A stretch of 64,000 nt of DNA from Paenibacillus macerans (lineage in GTDB: Bacteria; Bacillota; Bacilli; Paenibacillales; Paenibacillaceae), in NCBI RefSeq assembly GCF_023715465.1, contig NZ_JAMBOE010000010.1:124001-188000 (forward strand), in the 5' to 3' direction. Position numbers and translations under genes: made by a program. Every line of letters starts with the position of its first letter. Positions within the stretch are counted from its first letter, which is position 1. Below the pieces are notes generated by a model, which did not search any database, had not been told where the DNA came from, and worked only from the letters and a program-made list of their open reading frames with translations. This document shows positions 42,389-51,080 of this stretch, piece after piece.

Positions 42389-43855
42389 ATGGATAGTAAC
42401 CTCATTTTGCAGAGACGAAACAAACTATTCGTCAAAATCATTTGGATCATGGTCGCTTTTGGGGCGCTGACCGACCTGATGATCGGGGTGGACAGCACCG
42501 TTCTGATTTCCCTGATTGCGGTTGGCGGCATCTGCTGCTCGATCGCCACTTATATGAGTTACGCCAACAAGGGCACCCGCTTCGTCATGTTCATCGTCCC
42601 TGCCGTCATTTCACTGCTTACGTTTTTGATCATTTACCATGACCCGAATCCCCTGATGAGCTCCTATTTGCTCGTATACGTCAATATCGGGCTGATGACG
42701 CTTTATGCCAACTACAAGCCGATTGTATTTTCCGGCATACTCGGGATCGCCCTCACGCTTTATTTTTACAATATCCCGTTTTACCACGATCATATGTTTC
42801 CTCGCGAACCGCTGACCTACCTGCTCTTATACCTTATCTTCATCATCGTCGCGCTCTCTTTTGCGGCACGGTTCAGCGAACGGCTCCAGCTGGAGGTCCT
42901 GCACAAACAGAAGGATACGGAGGAAGCCAAACAGCGCGGTGATGAGCTGCTCACCCATTTAAGAAATTCACTCGAAGTGCTTGGCCGCCTCAGCACCCAG
43001 TTGCGCGATAATGTCAATACCACCGGAAAAATCTCCAAGGAGATCACCGCTACCTTCGGCGAGGTTACCGCGACGCTGGAACAGCAGACACTGGGACTTC
43101 AAGCGACGACGGACTCGGTGCATGAGGTGAATGATGCCGTGGAACAGGCGGCGCTCATAGCCTCTCATCTGCAACAGCTATCTGCGGCAATGCAGCATTC
43201 GACGGAGGACGCCGGCGTCCGCATGAATGCTTTGTCGGAAAATATGGGGCATCTGCAGCAGGTAATAGCCGGTACGGTAACCCAAATGCAGCGGCTTCGC
43301 GATCAAAACGAACAGATCAGCCAAATCGTGGATACGATTCACGGGATATCGGCGCAAACGAACCTGCTGGCCATGAATGCGGCGATTGAGGCGGCCCACG
43401 CCGGAGAGCACGGCAAAGGATTTGCCGTCGTGTCCGCGGAAATTCGCAAGCTGGCGGAAAATTCCCGGGAATCAACCGACCGGATTAACCTGATTTTGGA
43501 AGATGTGATTGGGCAAATCAACAACGTTGCCGAGCAAATTTCCATTGGCTTTACCGCCATCGATGCCGGAAAAGAAGAAGCAAGAGAACTGCAAAGCTAT
43601 GTGGCGGAAGTTGCCGGCAATGCGGAAATGGTAAATCAGCAATCGGATCAGGTCGATCAGTCGGTACGGCATATGAAAGAACGTTACGCCAGCATTATGG
43701 AAGAAATTTTGGCTGTCGCGGGCGGCACGGAGCAAAATATGGGCGCCGCGGAGGAAATTTTGGCCGGCCTTGAAGCCCAGGACAACAAAATCCATGAAAT
43801 TGTGCAGCATTATCAGGAGCTTGACCGGTTGATTGTTACGCTTTCCGATAATTAG
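42389..43855 (+). CDS. Methyl-accepting chemotaxis-type protein with six-helix membrane sensor
   Basis: 488 residues. Six N-terminal hydrophobic segments span about residues 15-170 (from WIMVAFGALTDLMIGV to LLLYLIFIIVALSFAA), without a large extracellular domain. A short coiled linker follows (QKDTEEAKQRGDELL), then the MCP signalling domain with the hairpin tip IHGISAQTNLLAMNAAIEAA. No HAMP motif is evident. GGAG lies before the ATG. Probably senses membrane state or a small permeable ligand and signals to CheA. Confidence 0.87.
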   Translation: MDSNLILQRRNKLFVKIIWIMVAFGALTDLMIGVDSTVLISLIAVGGICCSIATYMSYANKGTRFVMFIVPAVISLLTFLIIYHDPNPLMSSYLLVYVNIGLMTLYANYKPIVFSGILGIALTLYFYNIPFYHDHMFPREPLTYLLLYLIFIIVALSFAARFSERLQLEVLHKQKDTEEAKQRGDELLTHLRNSLEVLGRLSTQLRDNVNTTGKISKEITATFGEVTATLEQQTLGLQATTDSVHEVNDAVEQAALIASHLQQLSAAMQHSTEDAGVRMNALSENMGHLQQVIAGTVTQMQRLRDQNEQISQIVDTIHGISAQTNLLAMNAAIEAAHAGEHGKGFAVVSAEIRKLAENSRESTDRINLILEDVIGQINNVAEQISIGFTAIDAGKEEARELQSYVAEVAGNAEMVNQQSDQVDQSVRHMKERYASIMEEILAVAGGTEQNMGAAEEILAGLEAQDNKIHEIVQHYQELDRLIVTLSDN

Positions 43856-43873
43856 GCCCCCGTCGAAATAACC

Positions 43874-43900
43874 AAAGGCTTGCCCCTGGGGCAAGCCTTT
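43874..43900 (+). terminator. Hairpin between convergent genes
   Basis: AAAGGCTTGCCCC and GGGGCAAGCCTTT form a 12-bp stem with almost no loop-free gap, after the chemoreceptor stop. T tract is short. Confidence 0.65.
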
Positions 43901-43912
43901 GACTCATCCTGA

Positions 43913-44464
43913 TTATGCAGTTAGCAATGGCAGCGCATCCAAATACCAATCAAAGCGAGGTTTGTTTTCGTAGATTTCGGCCACATGAATGATTGCGGGA
44001 ATGACGTTCGCTCCTTTGTAAAAAAAGCTTGTCCCCACCTTGGACAGCGGAACGTGGAAGGAAATTTTCAAAGCCCGGGACAAAATCGGATCCAGAAGCG
44101 TCACATAGTGGCGGATATGATGGTCTCTGGCAAACAGCACGATCGACGACAGCAGGCGGTTCAAATTTTTACCGCGGTACTCCTTCAGCAGAGCCACCTT
44201 GTCCACTTCGGCGGTGTACTCCGGTTCGGCGATGATCGCCGGATGCTGCGCAAATGGGACCAGCCGGTTTAAGCCTTGATCTGCGGCGGAATCATACGGT
44301 TTGATCTCTGCCGTAGCAACCGGCACTCCATACTCATCATACACCAGACAGCGGCCCAATACTTCGCTCGCAAATTCGAGCTCAAACCCTTTTTCCAGCC
44401 AAACTTTCGTCCAAATAGCGTGATATAGAGCTTCTTCCTGCAAAGTTGTCACCAGCTTGTACAT
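43913..44464 (-). CDS. GNAT-fold acyltransferase-like protein
   Basis: About 183 residues from the ATG at 44464, chosen because GGAGG lies 7 bases upstream; a longer open frame lacks such a site. The pattern FASEVLGRCLVYDEYGVPVA, VDKVALLKEYRGKNLNRLLS and HVPLSKVGTSFFYKGANVIP resembles GNAT proteins related to N-acyl amino acid or acyl-homoserine-lactone synthases. Acyl donor and product unknown. It stands alone between a chemoreceptor gene and repeat copy B. Confidence 0.7.
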   Translation of the reverse strand: MYKLVTTLQEEALYHAIWTKVWLEKGFELEFASEVLGRCLVYDEYGVPVATAEIKPYDSAADQGLNRLVPFAQHPAIIAEPEYTAEVDKVALLKEYRGKNLNRLLSSIVLFARDHHIRHYVTLLDPILSRALKISFHVPLSKVGTSFFYKGANVIPAIIHVAEIYENKPRFDWYLDALPLLTA

Positions 44465-44567
44465 TTTTCTACCTCCAATCCCTGTATATAGTACTATTAT
44501 ACTATTTTTTCCAAATAGAAACAAATAATATAGTCGAAGCAACGAGCACTTCGTCTCTTTCCAATTT

Positions 44568-44776
44568 GCGGATGCTGCTCTAACGGACACACATGACTCT
44601 ATTTAGCTCAAAACCCGTTCATCCGGGCCGATTTAAGGTAAATAAGGTCGTCTGTGTCCGCTACATTTTGCAAACCTCCGTTCTTCCGCTAGATAACGGC
44701 TCTGGTGTCCCTTAGCCTCCATTTCCCCCTTCTTCCTCCTTCTTCCCCCTTTCTACCTACGTTTCGTCATCTACCC
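44568..44776. repeat. Dispersed nested-palindrome repeat, copy B (internally deleted), in a 379-bp gene-free stretch
   Basis: It has the same core as copies A and C but lacks about 52 bases between the two TAACGGACAC direct repeats, as if they had recombined. It retains the inner inverted pair (44581 onward and GTCTGTGTCCGC) and the end GATAACGGCTCTGGTGTCCC. The front cassette seen in A and C is absent. The rest of 44465-44843 contains promoter-like AT-rich DNA and the secG terminator. Confidence 0.82.
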
Positions 44777-44795
44777 CACCGGTCTATATCTGCGC

Positions 44796-44829
44796 AAAAA
44801 AGCCCTTGCCTCCAAAGGAGACAAGGGCT
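44796..44829 (-). terminator. secG terminator
   Basis: Minus strand: AGCCCTTG, CTCC, loop, GGAG, CAAGGGCT with TTTTTT after it, 15 bp behind the stop. Confidence 0.88.
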
Positions 44830-44843
44830 ACATAGCCTATTCG

Positions 44844-45077
44844 TTAAGTAAGAACTACTGCGACGATGATCGACAGGATAAAAAATCCGGCCCCCAAGGC
44901 TACTGTAATGCGTTCCAGAACCAGATCCATGCCGCGAGCCTTCGTTTTTCCAAACAGATGTTCAGCTCCCCCGGAGATGGCACCGGCAAGCCCCGCGCTT
45001 TTCCCTTTCTGCAACAATACGACTGCAGTCAAAGCAATCGAGAAAATCACGAGCAAAACCTTCAGCAAAATTTCCAT
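44844..45077 (-). CDS. secG: Preprotein translocase subunit SecG
   Basis: 77 residues, two membrane helices (LLKVLLVIFSIALTAVVLLQ and ITVALGAGFFILSIIVAVVL) joined by the conserved KGKSAGLAGAISGGAEHLFG loop. Auxiliary subunit of SecYEG. Its position between eno and rnr on the same strand is the conserved Bacillota order, here stretched by inserted genes. Confidence 0.95.
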   Translation of the reverse strand: MEILLKVLLVIFSIALTAVVLLQKGKSAGLAGAISGGAEHLFGKTKARGMDLVLERITVALGAGFFILSIIVAVVLT

Positions 45078-45376
45078 TTAATCCACCTCCTAAGCGAGAA
45101 CATCCATATCTATTCCAAGACTTACATAGTTGATATATAAACAAATCATTATCATTTTACCATAGAGAGACAGGAATAACAACCGTTTGCCGGTTTACGT
45201 TCCTACGCTGTTTATTTGATCAAAATTTCGCGGCACGTCAAGGTATTTTCTCATGATCTGCGGCGGTAAATCGGGACAAATTTCCCCAATATTCTTGAAA
45301 TTGTGCCAAATTCCGACTTTTAACCGTGGTACGATTAGCTTAAGTAAGTCTAGTTCAAACGTATGGGAGGGACATT

Positions 45377-47395
45377 ATGTCGAAGACCAAAGCACTACAA
45401 ACCAAATCACGTGGGAAATCCGGGGCGTTCCAGCGGAAATTGCTGATCATTATTTTGGCCACTTCCCTGATCCCGCTGATCGCCGCCAGTTCGTTCTTCA
45501 TCCGTTATTTCAGCGGCGTGACCACCGAAGACAGCCAAGAATTGGCGCAAACGACGCTGGACATGAACATCTCCAAAATCGACGAATGGATCTTGTCCAA
45601 AACGTCGACGGTGGAGCAGCTCGTTCAGCAGAACCCGCAATTCCAGTCCTATGATCCGGAGAAAATGTTTCCGATTTTGGACATACTGGAGCAAAGCGAC
45701 AACCAAACCGAAGGCTTCAGCCTTATCGACAAAAACGGCCAGCTCACCAACAACCTGGGGATGACCGCCGACATGTCGAAAAGCGACTATTTTCTGAAAG
45801 CAAAAGAAACGAACAAACTGGCTTTTTCCGAAATGAACTACCTGGAGGCGCTGGGCAAATATTTCATTACGGCGGTCGTGCCGCTTCATGATCAGGGCGG
45901 GCAGTTTATCGGCGCCGTCGCTTTTTCGATTACGCCCGACGTGTTGACCCAGCTTAGCAACAACATTAAAATGGCGGACACGGGCTACGGATACGTTGTC
46001 TCGAACAACGGAATCTATTTCAGCTACCCGGATGCCGAACGCTTCAGCAAAAACATGAAGGATTACACCGAAACTCCCGCTTTAAAAAATGCAACGGAAG
46101 CGATTCTCGGCAAACCAAGTGGCTCTCTTACCTATACAGACGAAACGGGAAAAGAAGTGATCACCTACTACGGCACGATTCCAAGCACCGGGTGGAAAAT
46201 GGTCATTACCGTGCCGACGAGCGAGATTTTTGCCAAAGTGAACCGGGCCAGCACGTTATCCATCGCGATCGCGATCGTTACGGCCCTGATCGTATCGGCC
46301 ATCGCCTTCCTGCTGGCCCGTCTCATCGTCAAGCCGATTCTGGCGATCTCCCAGGTCATGAAAAAGGTCGCAGGCGGACAGCTGAACGAGCGGGTAACCG
46401 TCCATTCCAAGGACGAAATCGGGGAGATGAGCGAAAACATCAACCTGATGATCGAATCGCTTTCCGGCATGGTGAAGCAGATCGATCTCACGATCGGCCA
46501 AGTGGCCGCCGCTTCGGACGAGCTGCTGGCCGCCACCCGGCAATCGTCGCAGGCGACGGCGGAGATCACTTCGGCGATCCGGGAAGTCGCCGGAGGGACG
46601 GAGACCCAGTTCCGCGGGGCTGAACAGTCGGCGAGAGCGACGGAGGAAATGGCCCAAGGCGTGCAAAAAATAGCCGAAGCATCAGGCAGCGTTTCCGCGC
46701 AGGCCGAAAACGTCTCGAGCGAAGTCGAGCGCGGGTATGAGGAAATCCAGGCGGCAATTAACCAGATGGCGCAAATTCAAACCACCGCCAACCAAACGGC
46801 GCAAGACATCGGCCGGCTGGCCGAGCATTCCAAGGAAATCGGCGAGATTGTTGATGTCATCTCGGACATCTCCAATCAGACCGCGCTGCTGTCGCTGAAC
46901 GCTTCGATCGAAGCTGCCCGCGCAGGCGAGGAAGGCCGGGGATTTGCCGTCGTTGCCGGAGAAGTGAAGAAGCTGGCCGAACAAACCAGCGAGTCGATTT
47001 CCCATATCGTCGAGCTGATCCAATTTATTCAAAACTCTACATCCCAGGCCACGAATTCCGTGCAGACGAGCGTCCAAGAGATTAAAGACGGCATTGCAAG
47101 CATGGAGAAAGTCGGCGTTTCGTTCGGGCAAATCCGTCAAGCCATCTACCAGGTGTCGGCAGAAATCCAGGACGTATCCGCCACGACGGAGCAAATTTCC
47201 GCAGGCACCGAAGAAATCGCCGCATCGGTCGGGGATATGCTGACCATCGCCAAAGATTCGGCGGACAACGCCCAATCCGTAGCCGGCTCAGCCTCCGACC
47301 AAGCAACCATTATGCAAAGCATCGAAACATCGGCGGGGTCGCTGCATCAGCTAATGAACGAACTCAAAGAACAAATCAAAGTATTCCAGGCCTGA
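45377..47395 (+). CDS. Methyl-accepting chemotaxis protein with extracellular dCache domain
   Basis: 672 residues. First membrane helix at about 22-43 (LLIIILATSLIPLIAASSFF), an extracellular double-Cache domain to about 290 (TTLDMNISKIDEWILSKTST, YFITAVVPLHDQGGQFIGAV, GYGYVVSNNGIYFSYPDAER), second helix (TLSIAIAIVTALIVSAIAFL), HAMP (KVAGGQLNERVTVHSKDEIG), then the signalling domain with ISDISNQTALLSLNASIEAA. Binds a small ligand outside the cell, typically amino or organic acids, and controls CheA. GGGAGGG precedes the ATG. Transcribed singly. Confidence 0.93.
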   Translation: MSKTKALQTKSRGKSGAFQRKLLIIILATSLIPLIAASSFFIRYFSGVTTEDSQELAQTTLDMNISKIDEWILSKTSTVEQLVQQNPQFQSYDPEKMFPILDILEQSDNQTEGFSLIDKNGQLTNNLGMTADMSKSDYFLKAKETNKLAFSEMNYLEALGKYFITAVVPLHDQGGQFIGAVAFSITPDVLTQLSNNIKMADTGYGYVVSNNGIYFSYPDAERFSKNMKDYTETPALKNATEAILGKPSGSLTYTDETGKEVITYYGTIPSTGWKMVITVPTSEIFAKVNRASTLSIAIAIVTALIVSAIAFLLARLIVKPILAISQVMKKVAGGQLNERVTVHSKDEIGEMSENINLMIESLSGMVKQIDLTIGQVAAASDELLAATRQSSQATAEITSAIREVAGGTETQFRGAEQSARATEEMAQGVQKIAEASGSVSAQAENVSSEVERGYEEIQAAINQMAQIQTTANQTAQDIGRLAEHSKEIGEIVDVISDISNQTALLSLNASIEAARAGEEGRGFAVVAGEVKKLAEQTSESISHIVELIQFIQNSTSQATNSVQTSVQEIKDGIASMEKVGVSFGQIRQAIYQVSAEIQDVSATTEQISAGTEEIAASVGDMLTIAKDSADNAQSVAGSASDQATIMQSIETSAGSLHQLMNELKEQIKVFQA

Positions 47396-47446
47396 TTCGC
47401 CCAGGCCAACGTGGTATACATAGGAGAGCATGTGAATAAAAGTACG

Positions 47447-47484
47447 AAGGGCCCTTCCGCAGATCAACCTGCAAGGGCCCTTTT
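47447..47484. terminator. Bidirectional terminator
   Basis: AAGGGCCCTTCCGCAG and CTGC-AAGGGCCCTTTT pair between the chemoreceptor gene and the convergent ArsR-family gene. Confidence 0.85.
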
Positions 47485-47505
47485 CCTCTCTACGGTGACT
47501 CTATT

Positions 47506-47853
47506 CTACAATTCCGCAGCGCTCGCCTTATCGGCATGGCTCGGATTCGAGCTTTCGTACGCCTGCAGGATCGAATCGAGCAATCCGGGAAAGCGGTACT
47601 CCAGATCCTCTTCCCGCAGCGACATGAAGCGTTGCGTTCCCTGGATCCGCGTAAAAACGACCCCCGCCTCACGCAGCGTCCGGCCATGATGGGACAACGT
47701 CGATTTGGCGACCGGCACGTGGAAGCAGTTGCACGGCTGTTCGCCGTTTTTACGGATTTCGGCAACAACACTTAAACGGACGGGATCGCTTAGGGCATAC
47801 AGCACGGAAGACAGTTGAATCTCTTCCCGATCCGGATGATACAGCACTTTCAT
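47506..47853 (-). CDS. ArsR-family winged-helix repressor
   Basis: About 115 residues from the ATG at 47853, 8 bases after AAGGGG; the frame is open further upstream but without a site. ArsR fold: SSVLYALSDPVRLSVVAEIR, then VAKSTLSHHGRTLREAGVVF as recognition helix. One CNC pair (PCNCFHVP) precedes the recognition helix. This is not the classical ELCVCDL arsenic site, so a metal ligand is doubtful. Divergent from an MFS exporter gene, with two palindromes between them: a typical repressor/efflux pair. Confidence 0.88.
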   Translation of the reverse strand: MKVLYHPDREEIQLSSVLYALSDPVRLSVVAEIRKNGEQPCNCFHVPVAKSTLSHHGRTLREAGVVFTRIQGTQRFMSLREEDLEYRFPGLLDSILQAYESSNPSHADKASAAEL

Positions 47854-47890
47854 CGAAAAAAACCCCTTTATACATATATTGATCTGCCAT

Positions 47891-47993
47891 CGATTAAAAA
47901 ATCGCACAAAAAAAATTTTATTCATTTTACCGGTTCCCTAATTGCATTTTAAACGATGGCATGCTATATTTCAATCGTTCGATTACAATCGAA
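47891..47993. promoter_or_regulatory. Two palindromes with CGATT/AATCG arms between arsR-type gene and MFS gene
   Basis: CGATTAAAAAATCG at 47891-47904 and TTCGATTACAATCGAA at 47978-47993 share arms CGATT and AATCG. They lie near the expected promoters of the two divergent genes and are likely repressor sites. Confidence 0.6.
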
Positions 47994-48024
47994 CTTTAAA
48001 ACAAATAAAGAGTGGGTGAAATGC

Positions 48025-49422
48025 ATGAATGCTGTATCAACCGAAATTCCCGCGGTCCCTTCCTCTGAAACCTCTTTGCAAAAGGAAGGGCTGCTGACAC
48101 TTCTGCTCGGGCTTGCCGTCGTGCTGGTCATCATGAACACAGCCATGTTTAATCTGGCGCTGCCCGATGTAACCGAAACGTTTGGCCTCTCGGCTTCCGT
48201 TTCTTCCTTGATTGTAACCGGATATTCCATCATGTTCGCCATTTCATCCATTACGTTTAGCCGGCTGGCGGATTTCCTGCCCATTCGGCGGCTGCTGGCG
48301 ATCGGACTGCTGACGCTGGGGCTTGCGGCCATAGCCGGTCTGTTTAGCGCAAGCTTCTGGTTTCTGCTCGCCGTGCGCGTGATTCAGGCTTCCGGCGCCG
48401 GGGCGATCGTCTCGCTGTCGCTGGTGCTGCTCACCCGGTATGTGCCGGTTCAACGCCGCGGCAAGGCGATGGCGCTGATTATGTCGGCCGTTTCGCTGGG
48501 GCTCGGGCTCGGTCCTGTCGCCGGCGGCGCGATCGTGGAGTACTGGGGCTGGAGATACCTGTTTGTGGTGACCGCGCTGACCCTGGTGCTGATTCCGTTT
48601 TTCCTTCTGTACATACCGAAGGAAAAAACGGCGCGCGGCGCATTCGACGCGCCGGGCGCCATATTCGTCGCCATCGGCACGACCGGGCTGCTGCTGTTTT
48701 TGACCGAAAGCTCCGGGATCGCGCTGGCCTGCGGCCTGGTTGCGCTCGCTTTGTTCATTTGGCGCATCCGCAGCACGCCGGAACCGTTCGTATCGCCCGC
48801 CCTGTTCGGCAACGGCGCTTACCTAACCTTGTCGCTCACGGGCATCGCCTCGTATTTGTGCAGCTTCGCCACACTGTTTCTGCTGCCGCAAATCCTGGTG
48901 CACCATTTTCATCTTAGCGCCAGCCATGCCGGCCTCATCATTTTTCCCGGCTCGATGCTGGCCATGGTCGCCTCGCGCAAGGTCGGCTCCGTCATCGACC
49001 AGCACGGCAACGGCGCGATTTTGCGGTTTGTGCCGCTGCTGATGCTAAGCGCCATGACCCTGTTCGCGCTGTTCAGCGGGCAATCCTGGCTCGCCATCCT
49101 GTTCATTTATTTGCTCACGAGTCTAGGATTCACCATTATTTCCAGCAGCGTGTCCAACGAGATCTCCCGCATCCTGCCCGCGTCCCAAATCGGTTCGGGT
49201 ATGGGGCTGTTCCAACTGCTGCAGTTTTTCAGCGGCGCCTTCAGCATCGCCTTGGCCTCCAGCGCCATAGAGTGGCAGCACGGCCTGCCGCAGACCACCG
49301 CCTACTCCAACATTTTTTGGGGACTGACGGCCATCGCCCTGCTCGCCATCGCCTCATCGTATGCTTACCTCCGCAGCGCTTCCGTACCGGGGCAAAGAAG
49401 CTGCGGGTCCCTTGAAGCTTGA
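48025..49422 (+). CDS. MFS multidrug-type efflux transporter
   Basis: 465 residues with about 14 membrane segments, fitting the DHA2/TetA(L)-like group: GLAVVLVIMNTAMFNLALPD, SRLADFLPIRRLLAIGLLTL and the antiporter motif LGLGLGPVAGGAIVEYWGWR. It exports a drug or metabolite against protons. The ATG at 48025 is preferred by comparison with family starts; ribosome site GTGGGTGAA is weak. Controlled probably by the divergent ArsR-type repressor. Confidence 0.88.
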   Translation: MNAVSTEIPAVPSSETSLQKEGLLTLLLGLAVVLVIMNTAMFNLALPDVTETFGLSASVSSLIVTGYSIMFAISSITFSRLADFLPIRRLLAIGLLTLGLAAIAGLFSASFWFLLAVRVIQASGAGAIVSLSLVLLTRYVPVQRRGKAMALIMSAVSLGLGLGPVAGGAIVEYWGWRYLFVVTALTLVLIPFFLLYIPKEKTARGAFDAPGAIFVAIGTTGLLLFLTESSGIALACGLVALALFIWRIRSTPEPFVSPALFGNGAYLTLSLTGIASYLCSFATLFLLPQILVHHFHLSASHAGLIIFPGSMLAMVASRKVGSVIDQHGNGAILRFVPLLMLSAMTLFALFSGQSWLAILFIYLLTSLGFTIISSSVSNEISRILPASQIGSGMGLFQLLQFFSGAFSIALASSAIEWQHGLPQTTAYSNIFWGLTAIALLAIASSYAYLRSASVPGQRSCGSLEA

Positions 49423-49467
49423 GGATGGATAGGGGAAGCCTCCTCCTTGCGGAACGGCATCCCTTTC

Positions 49468-49501
49468 ATAATAAATGCACCCCATGGGGTGCATTTATTA
49501 T
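49468..49501. terminator. Perfect 34-bp palindromic bidirectional terminator
   Basis: ATAATAAATGCACCCC followed immediately by its mirror image, between the convergent MFS and glycosidase genes; A/T-rich ends act as T tracts in both directions. Confidence 0.85.
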
Positions 49502-49545
49502 GAAGAGCTTGTTGCAGGAACTTTGCATTAGCGTCAGAATTTTCC

Positions 49546-51045
49546 TCATGACGACACGGGCTGCAGCCTGCGTATTCGCAGTGCCATACCGGGTTTGGCG
49601 GGCAGTTCGATGATGCAGGATCCGCTGAGCGTCTCATCAACCGGGGTTACGGTCATTTCCCAAGTGTCGATAATATCGGCCCGATAGACGCCCGTCTCAT
49701 CCAGCGTGGCGACAAAATAGGCCGGGCGGTGAATGCCGAAATATCCGAGGTAATATTCGCCTTCCACGCCCAACGTCTCCATCTGGCGCATGGTAAACAA
49801 CGGAGTGCTGTTTTTGGGAAGCTCCTCCAGAATCCCCCGCAGGAAGGCGATCCTTGCCGGGCTCTCCCCTTGCAGCGTCCCGCCTTTGGCCCACCAGATT
49901 TCCCCCTCCGGGTGCAGATAGGTTTCACCGTGCCCGGCGTAGCCGCCCCGGACGGCCGCTTCCCAGAAGCGGTGAGTCATCTCCTCGGCTGTAATATTGC
50001 CCCATCTAAAAGGTACATTTCCTTCATACAGACACTCGTCGATCACGATTGGCTTGCCGTAGACCCGCCGCCATTCGCGGACGAGCGTCACATCCCAGTG
50101 CTGAATGCTGCAATGCGTGACCCATTCCTTGCCGTGATCGTACATTACTACGCTTTCCGGATCGTACATACGGGTCCCGTTATGGATGGAACGAAGATGT
50201 CCGTACGGGTCCTCTGCTTTCACAATCGCGAAAAGCCGGTCCCAATCTTCCATTCTCTTCTCGGTCATGAAGTCGTACTCATTGGCCATCGCCCACCACA
50301 CATTGCGGTAAACGGATAGCCGGGCAAGGATGTAGTTCAGGTACCGAACGTCATCCTCAGCCGTCATGCGGTCAAAGCCCCATCGCCCTTTATCATAGGG
50401 ATGAAATAGAATCAGATCGGCTTCGATGCCGAGCGCAAGCAATTCTTCGATATGACCCTCCAGCCGGGAGAAAAACGCCGGATTGAACCTCTGCACATCA
50501 AAGCCCGTTTCCGGGCTGCCCTCGTAAGGGAAATCCACCGGATCGGAAGCGTTGAAGCTGTAATTTTTCGGAAAGATGGTCATGCGGATTTTGTTGAACG
50601 GCGAGCCCGCCAGCGAGGCGATCGTCCGCCGTCTGACCTCCTCCGGTTGATGAATCCAGGCGTAACAAGTCGTTCCGAACGGATGATAGGATGTGCCGTC
50701 GGCGTACCGGAAATGCGCCGCATCCTGCACTTGCACGGGCCCGTGGTTCCCCGCCGAAGCTTCCGTGCAAATGAAGCTGCCGGTATGCCCGTGCAGTTCG
50801 CCGATTCCGCTCGCCGTCACATAATCCCATCTGCCGGTTCGGTCCGGCATGAACCGCAGCCGATAGGTCCCGTCTCCGTCGTAGAAGCCTTTGACTCCCA
50901 CGATGCGGTCACCGCAGGTAAAGACGGCGAGCCATATCCCCTCGTGAAACGGGTCTTCCGCTTCCGGGCCTCTAAAGACGATTTCGAATCTTCCCCACTG
51001 CTCGACCTCGGTCAGCGCCTCGTCCGGACGGTTGTTCATTGTCAA
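49546..51045 (-). CDS. Putative glycosidase with DUF5060, TIM-barrel and DUF5605 domains
   Basis: 499 residues, no signal peptide. N-terminal DUF5060-type beta domain (VEQWGRFEIVFRGPEAEDPF). The barrel includes FGTTCYAWIHQPEEVRRRTI and probable catalytic acids in WWAMANEYDFMTEKR and PIVIDECLYEGNVPF, as in clan GH-A. The C-terminal beta domain (about 425-499, YYLGYFGIHRPAYFVATLDE) fits DUF5605. Cytoplasmic exo-type hydrolase is likely. TTG start 8 bases after GGAGG. Last gene of the rhamnoside operon, so it probably removes a further sugar from the imported oligosaccharide. Confidence 0.82.
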   Translation of the reverse strand: MTMNNRPDEALTEVEQWGRFEIVFRGPEAEDPFHEGIWLAVFTCGDRIVGVKGFYDGDGTYRLRFMPDRTGRWDYVTASGIGELHGHTGSFICTEASAGNHGPVQVQDAAHFRYADGTSYHPFGTTCYAWIHQPEEVRRRTIASLAGSPFNKIRMTIFPKNYSFNASDPVDFPYEGSPETGFDVQRFNPAFFSRLEGHIEELLALGIEADLILFHPYDKGRWGFDRMTAEDDVRYLNYILARLSVYRNVWWAMANEYDFMTEKRMEDWDRLFAIVKAEDPYGHLRSIHNGTRMYDPESVVMYDHGKEWVTHCSIQHWDVTLVREWRRVYGKPIVIDECLYEGNVPFRWGNITAEEMTHRFWEAAVRGGYAGHGETYLHPEGEIWWAKGGTLQGESPARIAFLRGILEELPKNSTPLFTMRQMETLGVEGEYYLGYFGIHRPAYFVATLDETGVYRADIIDTWEMTVTPVDETLSGSCIIELPAKPGMALRIRRLQPVSS

Positions 51046-51080
51046 GTAAGTAACCTCCTCTTGCTTTCCCGCAAATATTC

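Noticed and set aside
45100..45376. Sigma-D (motility) promoter before the dCache chemoreceptor
   Set aside because: A partial TTAA / CGATTA pattern exists, but neither box nor spacing matches well enough to claim it.
49468..49501. Perfect 34-bp palindrome as an operator
   Set aside because: Its location between two convergent stop codons and its A/T ends fit a bidirectional terminator.
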